DNA of 64,000 bases from Pristionchus mayeri. Its lineage: Eukaryota > Nematoda > Chromadorea > Rhabditida > Neodiplogasteridae. The position numbers were made by a program, and so were the translations under genes. The DNA lies in contig BTRK01000001.1 in NCBI GenBank assembly GCA_036245805.1, positions 14,322,001 to 14,386,000 of the forward strand, written 5' to 3'. This document shows, in pieces, positions 50,129 to 61,200 of this stretch; position 1 is the first letter of the stretch; every line of letters begins with the position of its first letter. The notes below the pieces were generated by a model. The model was given only the letters and a program-made list of their open reading frames with translations, was not told the origin of the DNA and did not search any database.

Positions 50129-53040
50129 CTTAACGAACAATGGAGAGCTTCTGGCTTGCTTAACGAACAATGGAGAGCTTCTGGTTTGCTTAACGAACAG
50201 TTGTGAGCGAATGGTTGCTTAACGAACAATGGAGAGCCTCTGGCTTGCTTAACGAACAGTTGTGAGCGAATGGTTGCTTAACGAACAATGGAGAGCTTCT
50301 GGCTTGCTTAACGAACAGTTGTGAGCGAATGGTTGCTTAACGAACAATGGAGAGCTTCTCGCTGCTTAACGAACAATTGAGAGCTTCTGGCTTGCTTAAC
50401 GAACAGTTGTGAGCGAATGGTTGCTTAACGAACAATGGAGAGCTTCTCGCTGCTTAACGAACAATTGAGAGCTTCTGGTTTGCTTAACGAACAGTTGTGA
50501 GCGAATGGTTGCTTAACGAACAATGGTGAGCCTCTGGCTTGCTTAAGGAACAGTTGTGAGGGAATGGTTGCTTAACGAACAATGGAGAGCCTCTGGCTTG
50601 CTTAACGAACCAGTTGTGAGCGAATGGTTGCTTAACGAACAATGGAGAGCTTCTGGCTTGCTTAACGAACAATGGAGAGCTTCTGGTTTGCTTAACGAAC
50701 AGTTGTGAGCGAATGGTTGCTTAACGAACAATGGAGAGCCTCTGGCTTGCTTAACGAACAGTTGTGAGCGAATGGTTGCTTAACGAACAATGGAGAGCTT
50801 CTGGCTTGCTTAACGAACAGTTGTGAGCGAATGGTTGCTTAACGAACAATGGAGAGCTTCTCGCTGCTTAACGAACAATTGAGAGCTTCTGGCTTGCTTA
50901 ACGAACAGTTGTGAGCGAATGGTTGCATAACGAACAATGGAGAGCTTCTCGCTGCTTAACGAACAATTGAGAGCTTCTGGTTTGCTTAACGAACAGTTGT
51001 GAGCGAATGGTTGCTTAACGAACAATGGTGAGCCTCCGGCTTGCTTAAGGAACAGTTGTGAGGGAATGGTTGCTTAACGAACAATGGAGAGCCTCTGGCT
51101 TGCTTAACGAACCAGTTGTGAGCGAATGGTTGCTTAACGAACAATGGAGAGCTTCTGGCTTGCTTAACGAACAATGGAGAACTTCTGGTTTGCTTAACGA
51201 ACAGTTGTGAGCGAATGGTTGCTTAACGAACAATGGAGAGCCTCTGGCTTGCTTAACGAACAGTTGTGAGCGAATGGTTGCTTAACGAACAATGGAGAGC
51301 TTCTGGCTTGCTTAACGAACAGTTGTGAGCGAATGGTTGCTTAACGAACAATGGAGAGCTTCTCGCTGCTTAACGAACAATTGAGAGCTTCTGGCTTGCT
51401 TAACGAACAGTTGTGAGCGAATGGTTGCTTAACGAACAATGGAGAGCTTCTCGCTGCTTAACGAACAATTGAGAGCTTCTGACTTGCTTAACGAACAGTT
51501 GTGAGCGAATGGTTGCTTAACGAACAATGGTGAGCCTCTGGCTTGCTTAAGGAACAGTTGTGAGCGAATGGTTTCTTAACGAACAATGGAGAGCTTCTGG
51601 CTTGCTTAACGAACAATGGAGAGCTTCTGGTTTGCTTAACGAACAGTTGTGAGCGAATGGTTGCTTAACGAACAATGGAGAGCCTCTGGCTTGCTTAACG
51701 AACAGTTGTGAGCGAATGGTTGCTTAACGAACAATGGAGAGCTTCTGGCTTGCTTAACGAACAGTTGTGAGCGAATGGTTGCTTAACGAACAATGGAGAG
51801 CTTCTCGCTGCTTAACGAACAATTGAGAGCTTCTGGCTTGCTTAACGAACAGTTGTGAGCGAATGGTTGCTTAACGAACAATGGAGAGCTTCTCGCTGCT
51901 TAACGAACAATTGAGAGCTTCTGGTTTGCTTAACGAACAGTTGTGAGCGAATGGTTGCTTAACGAACAATGGTGAGCCTCTGGCTTGCTTAAGGAACAGT
52001 TGTGAGGGAATGGTTGCTTAACGAACAATGGAGAGCCTCTGGCTTGCTTAACGAACCAGTTGTGAGCGAATGGTTGCTTAACGAACAATGGAGAGCTTCT
52101 GGCTTGCTTAACGAACAATGGAGAGCTTCTGGTTTGCTTAACGAACAGTTGTGAGCGAATGGTTGCTTAACGAACAATGGAGAGCCTCTGGCTTGCTTAA
52201 CGAACAGTTGTGAGCGAATGGTTGCTTAACGAACAATGGAGAGCTTCTGGCTTGCTTAACGAACAGTTGTGAGCGAATGGTTGCTTAACGAACAATGGAG
52301 AGCTTCTCGCTGCTTAACGAACAATTGAGAGCTTCTGGCTTGCTTAACGAACAGTTGTGAGCGAATGGTTGCATAACGAACAATGGAGAGCTTCTCGCTG
52401 CTTAACGAACAATTGAGAGCTTCTGGTTTGCTTAACGAACAGTTGTGAGCGAATGGTTGCTTAACGAACAATGGTGAGCCTCCGGCTTGCTTAAGGAACA
52501 GTTGTGAGGGAATGGTTGCTTAACGAACAATGGAGAGCCTCTGGCTTGCTTAACGAACCAGTTGTGAGCGAATGGTTGCTTAACGAACAATGGAGAGCTT
52601 CTGGCTTGCTTAACGAACAATGGAGAACTTCTGGTTTGCTTAACGAACAGTTGTGAGCGAATGGTTGCTTAACGAACAATGGAGAGCCTCTGGCTTGCTT
52701 AACGAACAGTTGTGAGCGAATGGTTGCTTAACGAACAATGGAGAGCTTCTGGCTTGCTTAACGAACAGTTGTGAGCGAATGGTTGCTTAACGAACAATGG
52801 AGAGCTTCTCGCTGCTTAACGAACAATTGAGAGCTTCTGGCTTGCTTAACGAACAGTTGTGAGCGAATGGTTGCTTAACGAACAATGGAGAGCTTCTCGC
52901 TGCTTAACGAACAATTGAGAGCTTCTGACTTGCTTAACGAACAGTTGTGAGCGAATGGTTGCTTAACGAACAATGGTGAGCCTCTGGCTTGCTTAAGGAA
53001 CAGTTGTGAGCGAATGGTTTCTTAACGAACAATGGAGAGC
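50129..53040. repeat. 1,446-bp tandem duplication
   Basis: 50,129-51,594 matches 51,575-53,040. Both copies share marks not seen elsewhere: a GCATAAC head at about 50,926 and 52,372 in a C-monomer context, and GAGCCTCCGG at about 51,035 and 52,481. Copy 1 carries two modules (50,482, 50,984), as does copy 2 (51,928, 52,430). With the module at 49,980 the left side has three at 502-bp spacing. Confidence 0.92.
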
Positions 53041-56000
53041 CTCTGTCTTGCTTAACGAACAGTTGTGAGGGAATGGTTACTTAACGAACAATGGAGAGCC
53101 TCTGGCTTGCTTAACGAACAGTTGTGAGCGAATGGTTGCTTAACGAACAATGGAGAGCTTCTGGCTTGCTTAACGAACAATGGAGAGCTTCTGGTTTGCT
53201 TAACGAACAGTTGTGAGCGAATGGTTGCTTAACGAACAATGGAGAGCCTCTGGCTTGCTTAACGAACAGTTGTGAGCGAATGGTTGCTTAACGAACAATG
53301 GAGAGCTTCTGGCTTGCTTAACTAACAGTTGTGAGCGAATGGTTGCTTAACGAACAATGGAGAGCTTCTCGCTGCTTAACGAACAATTGAGAGCTTCTGG
53401 CTTGCTTAACGAACAGTTGTGAGCGAATGGTTGCTTAACGAACAATGGAGAGCTTCTCGCTGCTTAACGAACAATTGAGAGCTTCTGACTTGCTTAACGA
53501 ACAGTTGTGAGCGAATGGTTGCTTAACGAACAATGGAGAGCCTCTGGCTTGCTTAACGAACCAGTTGTGAGCGAATGGTTGCTTAACGAACAATGGAGAG
53601 CTTCTGGCTTGCTTAACGAACAATGGAGAGCTTCTGGTTTGCTTAACGAACAGTTGTGAGCGAATGGTTGCTTAACGAACAATGGAGAGCCTCTGGCTTG
53701 CTTAACGAACAGTTGTGAGCGAATGGTTGCTTAACGAACAATGGAGAGCTTCTGGCTTGCTTAACTAACAGTTGTGAGCGAATGGTTGCTTAACGAACAA
53801 TGGAGAGCTTCTCGCTGCTTAACGAACAATTGAGAGCTTCTGGCTTGCTTAACGAACAGTTGTGAGCGAATGGTTGCTTAACGAACAATGGAGAGCTTCT
53901 CGCTGCTTAACGAACAATTGAGAGCTTCTGACTTGCTTAACGAACAGTTGTGAGCGAATGGTTGCTTAACAAACAATGGAGAGCTTCTCGCTGCTTAACG
54001 AACAATGGAGAGCCTCTGGCTTGCTTAACGAACAGTTGTGAGCGAATGGTTGCTTAACGAACAATGGAGAGCTTCTGGCTTGCTTAACGAACAATGGAGA
54101 GCTTCTGGTTTGCTTAACGAACAGTTGTGAGCGAATGGTTGCTTAACGAACAATGGAGAGCCTCTGGCTTGCTTAACGAACAGTTGTGAGCGAATGGTTG
54201 CTTAACGAACAATGGAGAGCTTCTGGCTTGCTTAACTAACAGTTGTGAGCGAATGGTTGCTTAACGAACAATGGAGAGCTTCTCGCTGCTTAACGAACAA
54301 TTGAGAGCTTCTGACTTGCTTAACGAACAGTTGTGAGCGAATGGTTGCTTAACGAACAATGGAGAGCCTCTGGCTTGCTTAACGAACCAGTTGTGAGCGA
54401 ATGGTTGCTTAACGAACAATGGAGAGCTTCTGGCTTGCTTAACGAACAATGGAGAGCTTCTGGTTTGCTTAACGAACAGTTGTGAGCGAATGGTTGCTTA
54501 ACGAACAATGGAGAGCCTCTGGCTTGCTTAACGAACAGTTGTGAGCGAATGGTTGCTTAACGAACAATGGAGAGCTTCTGGCTTGCTTAACTAACAGTTG
54601 TGAGCGAATGGTTGCTTAACGAACAATGGAGAGCTTCTCGCTGCTTAACGAACAATTGAGAGCTTCTGGCTTGCTTAACGAACAGTTGTGAGCGAATGGT
54701 TGCTTAACGAACAATGGAGAGCTTCTCGCTGCTTAACGAACAATTGAGAGCTTCTGACTTGCTTAACGAACAGTTGTGAGCGAATGGTTGCTTAACAAAC
54801 AATGGAGAGCTTCTCGCTGCTTAACGAACAATGGAGAGCTTCTGGTTTGTTTAACGAACAGTTGTGAGCGAATGGTTGCTTAACGAACAATGGTGAGCCT
54901 CTGGCTTGCTTAAGGAACAGTTGTGAGGGAATGGTTGCTTAACGAACAATGGAGAGCCTCTGGCTTGCTTAACGAACCAGTTGTGAGCGAATGGTTGCTT
55001 AACGAACAATGGAGAGCTTCTGGCTTGCTTAACGAACAATGGAGAGCTTCTGTCTTGCTTAACGAACAGTTGTGAGCGAATGGTTGCTTAACGAACAATG
55101 GAGAGCTTCTGGCTTGCTTAACGAACAGTTGTGAGGGAATGGTTACTTAACGAACAATGGAGAGCCTCTGGCTTGCTTAACGAACAGTTGTGAGCGAATG
55201 GTTGCTTAACGAACAATGGAGAGCTTCTGGCTTGCTTAACGAACAATGGAGAGCTTCTGGTTTGCTTAACGAACAGTTGTGAGCGAATGGTTGCTTAACG
55301 AACAATGGAGAGCCTCTGGCTTGCTTAACGAACAGTTGTGAGCGAATGGTTGCTTAACGAACAATGGAGAGCTTCTGGCTTGCTTAACTAACAGTTGTGA
55401 GCGAATGGTTGCTTAACGAACAATTGAGAGCTTCTGGCTTGCTTAACGAACAGTTGTGAGCGAATGGTTGCTTAACGAACAATGGAGAGCTTCTCGCTGC
55501 TTAACGAACAATTGAGAGCTTCTGACTTGCTTAACGAACAGTTGTGAGCGAATGGTTGCTTAACGAACAATGGAGAGCCTCTGGCTTGCTTAACGAACCA
55601 GTTGTGAGCGAATGGTTGCTTAACGAACAATGGAGAGCTTCTGGCTTGCTTAACGAACAATGGAGAGCTTCTGGTTTGCTTAACGAACAGTTGTGAGCGA
55701 ATGGTTGCTTAACGAACAATGGAGAGCTTCTGGCTTGCTTAACTAACAGTTGTGAGCGAATGGTTGCTTAACGAACAATGGAGAGCTTCTCGCTGCTTAA
55801 CGAACAATTGAGAGCTTCTGGCTTGCTTAACGAACAGTTGTGAGCGAATGGTTGCTTAACGAACAATGGAGAGCTTCTCGCTGCTTAACGAACAATTGAG
55901 AGCTTCTGACTTGCTTAACGAACAGTTGTGAGCGAATGGTTGCTTAACGAACAATGGTGAGCCTCTGGCTTGCTTAAGGAACAGTTGTGAGCGAATGGTT

Positions 56001-58216
56001 TCTTAACGAACAATGGAGAGCCTCTGTCTTGCTTAACGAACAGTTGTGAGCGAATGGTTGCTTAACGAACAATGGAGAGCTTCTGGCTTGCTTAACGAAC
56101 AGTTGTGAGGGAATGGTTACTTAACGAACAATGGAGAGCCTCTGGCTTGCTTAACGAACAATGGAGAGCTTCTGGTTTGCCTAACGAACAGTTGTGAGCG
56201 AATGGTTGCTTAACAAACAATGGAGAGCTTCTCGCTGCTTAACGAACAATGGAGAGCTTCTGGCTTGCTTAACTAACAGTTGTGAGCGAATGGTTGCTTA
56301 ACGATCAATGGAGAGCTTCTCGCTGCTTAACGAACAATTGAGAGCTTCTGGCTTGCTTAACGAACAGTTGTGAGCGAATGGTTGCTTAACGAACAATGGA
56401 GAGCTTCTCGCTGCTTAACGAACAATTGAGAGCTTCTGACTTGCTTAACGAACAGTTGTGAGCGAATGGTTGCTTAACGAACAATGGAGAGCCTCTGGCT
56501 TGCTTAACGAACCAGTTGTGAGCGAATGGTTGCTTAACGAACAATGGAGAGCTTCTGGCTTGCTTAACGAACAATGGAGAGCTTCTGGTTTGCTTAACGA
56601 ACAGTTGTGAGCGAATGGTTGCTTAACGAACAATGGAGAGCCTCTGGCTTGCTTAACTAACAGTTGTGAGCGAATGGTTGCTTAACGAACAATGGAGAGC
56701 TTCTCGCTGCTTAACGAACAATTGAGAGCTTCTGGCTTGCTTAACGAACAGTTGTGAGCGAATGGTTGCTTAACGAACAATGGAGAGCTTCTCGCTGCTT
56801 AACGAACAATTGAGAGCTTCTGACTTGCTTAACGAACAGTTGTGAGCGAATGGTTGCTTAACGAACAATGGTGAGCCTCTGGCTTGCTTAAGGAACAGTT
56901 GTGAGCGAATGGTTTCTTAACGAACAATGGAGAGCCTCTGTCTTGCTTAACGAACAGTTGTGAGCGAATGGTTGCTTAACGAACAATGGAGAGCTTCTGG
57001 CTTGCTTAACGAACAGTTGTGAGGGAATGGTTACTTAACGAACAATGGAGAGCCTCTGGCTTGCTTAACGAACAATGGAGAGCTTCTGGTTTGCCTAACG
57101 AACAGTTGTGAGCGAATGGTTGCTTAACAAACAATGGAGAGCTTCTCGCTGCTTAACGAACAATGGAGAGCTTCTGGCTTGCTTAACGAACAGTTGTGAG
57201 GGAATGGTTGCTTAACGAACAATGGAGAGCCTCTGGCTTGCTTAACGAACAATGGAGAGCTTCTGGTTTGTTTAACGAACAGTTGTGAGCGAATGGTTGC
57301 TTAACGAACAATGGTGAGCATCTGGCTTGCTTAAGGAACAGTTGTGAGGGAATGGTTGCTTAACGAACAATGGAGAGCCTCTGGCTTGCTTAACGAACCA
57401 GTTGTGAGCGAATGGTTGCTTAACGAACAATGGAGAGCTTCTGGCTTGCTTAACGAACAATGGAGAGCTTCTGGTTTGCTTAACGAACAGTTGTGAGCGA
57501 ATGGTTGCTTAACGAACAATGGAGAGCCTCTGGCTTGCTTAACGAACAGTTGTGAGCGAATGGTTGCTTAACGAACAATGGAGAGCTTCTGGCTTGCTTA
57601 ACTAACAGTTGTGAGCGAATGGTTGCTTAACGAACAATGGAGAGCTTCTCGCTGCTTAACGAACAATTGAGAGCTTCTGGCTTGCTTAACGAACAGTTGT
57701 GAGCGAATGGTTGCTTAACGAACAATGGAGAGCTTCTCGCTGCTTAACGAACAATTGAGAGCTTCTGACTTGCTTAACGAACAGTTGTGAGCGAATGGTT
57801 GCTTAACGAACAATGGTGAGCCTCTGGCTTGCTTAAGGAACAATTGTGAGCGAATGGTTTCTTAACGAACAATGGAGAGCCTCTGTCTTGCTTAACGAAC
57901 AGTTGTGAGCGAATGGTTGCTTAACGAACAATGGAGAGCTTCTGGCTTGCTTAACGAACAGTTGTGAGGGAATGGTTACTTAACGAACAATGGAGAGCCT
58001 CTGGCTTGCTTAACGAACAATGGAGAGCTTCTGGTTTGCCTAACGAACAGTTGTGAGCGAATGGTTGCTTAACAAACAATGGAGAGCTTCTCGCTGCTTA
58101 ACGAACAATGGAGAGCTTCTGGCTTGCTTAACGAACAGTTGTGAGGGAATGGTTGCTTAACGAACAATGGAGAGCCTCTGGCTTGCTTAACGAACAATGG
58201 AGAGCTTCTGGTTTGT
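53041..58216. repeat. Right flank, 826-945-bp HOR variants
   Basis: The array returns to the 856-bp HOR family with indels of one or more monomers. Landmark spacings are 826 (53,433 to 54,259), 914 (55,470 to 56,384) and 945 (57,270 to 58,215). In several copies the first landmark monomers are replaced by C-D, leaving only Ac. AACAAAC heads reappear (about 53,970, 54,795, 56,212, 57,127, 58,070). GCCTAAC heads at 56,181, 57,095 and 58,040 and GTTTAAC heads at 54,850, 57,271 and 58,216 are confined to this flank. No core-type GATTAAC or GAGATCC variant was found here. Confidence 0.87.
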
Positions 58217-61200
58217 TTAACGAACAGTTGTGAGCGAATGGTTGCTTAACGAACAATGGTGAGCATCTGGCTTGCTTAAGGAACAGTTGTGAGGGAATGG
58301 TTGCTTAACGAACAATGGAGAGCCTCTGGCTTGCTTAACGAACCAGTTGTGAGCGAATGGTTGCTTAACGAACAATGGAGAGCTTCTGGCTTGCTTAACG
58401 AACAATGGAGAGCTTCTGGTTTGCTTAACGAACAGTTGTGAGCGAATGGTTGCTTAACGAACAATGGAGAGCTTCTGGCTTGCTTAACTAACAGTTGTGA
58501 GCGAATGGTTGCTTAACGAACAATGGAGAGCTTCTGGCTTGCTTAACGAACAATGGAGAGCTTCTGGTTTGCTTAACGAACAGTTGTGAGCGAATGGTTG
58601 CTTAACGAACAATGGAGAGCTTCTGGCTTGCTTAACTAACAGTTGTGAGCGAATGGTTGCTTAACGAACAATGGAGAGCCTCTGGCTTGCTTAACGAACA
58701 GTTGTGAGCGAATGGTTGCTTAACGAACAATGGAGAGCTTCTGGCTTGCTTAACTAACAGTTGTGAGCGAATGGTTGCTTAACGAACAATGGAGAGCTTC
58801 TCGCTGCTTAACGAACAATTGAGAGCTTCTGGCTTGCTTAACGAACAGTTGTGAGCGAATGGTTGCTTAACGAACAATGGAGAGCTTCTCGCTGCTTAAC
58901 GAACAATTGAGAGCTTCTGACTTGCTTAACGAACAGTTGTGAGCGAATGGTTGCTTAACGAACAATGGTGAGCCTCTGGCTTGCTTAAGGAACAATTGTG
59001 AGCGAATGGTTTCTTAACGAACAATGGAGAGCCTCTGTCTTGCTTAACGAACAGTTGTGAGCGAATGGTTGCTTAACGAACAATGGAGAGCTTCTGGCTT
59101 GCTTAACGAACAGTTGTGAGGGAATGGTTGCTTAACGAACAATGGAGAGCTTCTCGCTGCTTAACGAACAATTGAGAGCTTCTGACTTGCTTAACGAACA
59201 GTTGTGAGCGAATGGTTGCTTAACGAACAATGGTGAGCCTCTGGCTTGCTTAAGGAACAATTGTGAGCGAATGGTTTCTTAACGAACAATGGAGAGCCTC
59301 TGTCTTGCTTAACGAACAGTTGTGAGCGAATGGTTGCTTAACGAACAATGGAGAGCTTCTGGCTTGCTTAACGAACAGTTGTGAGCGAATGGTTGCTTAA
59401 CGAACAATGGTGAGCATCTGGCTTGCTTAAGGAACAGTTGTGAGGGAATGGTTGCTTAACGAACAATGGAGAGCCTCTGGCTTGCTTAACGAACCAGTTG
59501 TGAGCGAATGGTTGCTTAACGAACAATGGAGAGCTTCTGGCTTGCTTAACGAACAATGGAGAGCTTCTGGTTTGCTTAACGAACAGTTGTGAGCGAATGG
59601 TTGCTTAACGAACAATGGAGAGCCTCTGGCTTGCTTAACGAACAGTTGTGAGCGAATGGTTGCTTAACGAACAATGGAGAGCTTCTGGCTTGCTTAACTA
59701 ACAGTTGTGAGCGAATGGTTGCTTAACGAACAATGGAGAGCTTCTCGCTGCTTAACGAACAATTGAGAGCTTCTGGCTTGCTTAACGAACAGTTGTGAGC
59801 GAATGGTTGCTTAACGAACAATGGAGAGCTTCTCGCTGCTTAACGAACAATTGAGAGCTTCTGACTTGCTTAACGAACAGTTGTGAGCGAATGGTTGCTT
59901 AACGAACAATGGTGAGCCTCTGGCTTGCTTAAGGAACAATTGTGAGCGAATGGTTTCTTAACGAACAATGGAGAGCCTCTGTCTTGCTTAACGAACAGTT
60001 GTGAGCGAATGGTTGCTTAACGAACAATGGAGAGCTTCTGGCTTGCTTAACGAACAGTTGTGAGGGAATGGTTGCTTAACGAACAATGGAGAGCTTCTCG
60101 CTGCTTAACGAACAATTGAGAGCTTCTGACTTGCTTAACGAACAGTTGTGAGCGAATGGTTGCTTAACGAACAATGGTGAGCCTCTGGCTTGCTTAAGGA
60201 ACAATTGTGAGCGAATGGTTTCTTAACGAACAATGGAGAGCCTCTGTCTTGCTTAACGAACAGTTGTGAGCGAATGGTTGCTTAACGAACAATGGAGAGC
60301 TTCTGGCTTGCTTAACGAACAGTTGTGAGGGAATGGTTACTTAACGAACAATGGAGAGCTTCTGGTTTGCTTAACGAACAGTTGTGAGCGAATGGTTGCT
60401 TAACAAACAATGGAGAGCTTCTCGCTGCTTAACGAACAATGGAGAGCTTCTGGCTTGCTTAACGAACAGTTGTGAGGGAATGGTTGCTTAACGAACAATG
60501 GAGAGCCTCTGGCTTGCTTAACGAACAATGGAGAGCTTCTGGTTTGCTTAACGAACAGTTGTGAGCGAATGGTTGCTTAACGAACAATGGTGAGCCTCTG
60601 GCTTGCTTAAGGAACAGTTGTGAGGGAATGGTTGCTTAACGAACAATGGAGAGCCTCTGGCTTGCTTAACGAACCAGTTGTGAGCGAATGGTTGCTTAAC
60701 GAACAATGGAGAGCTTCTGGCTTGCTTAACGAACAATGGAGAGCTTCTGGTTTGCTTAACGAACAGTTGTGAGCGAATGGTTGCTTAACGAACAATGGAG
60801 AGCTTCTCGCTGCTTAACGAACAATTGAGAGCTTCTGGCTTGCTTAACGAACAGTTGTGAGCGAATGGTTGCTTAACGAACAATGGAGAGCTTCTGGCTT
60901 GCTTAACGAACAGTTGTGAGGGAATGGTTGCTTAACGAACAATGGAGAGCTTCTCGCTGCTTAACGAACAATTGAGAGCTTCTGACTTGCTTAACGAACA
61001 GTTGTGAGCGAATGGTTGCTTAACGAACAATGGTGAGCCTCTGGCTTGCTTAAGGAACAATTGTGAGCGAATGGTTTCTTAACGAACAATGGAGAGCCTC
61101 TGTCTTGCTTAACGAACAGTTGTGAGCGAATGGTTGCTTAACGAACAATGGAGAGCTTCTGGCTTGCTTAACGAACAGTTGTGAGGGAATGGTTACTTAA

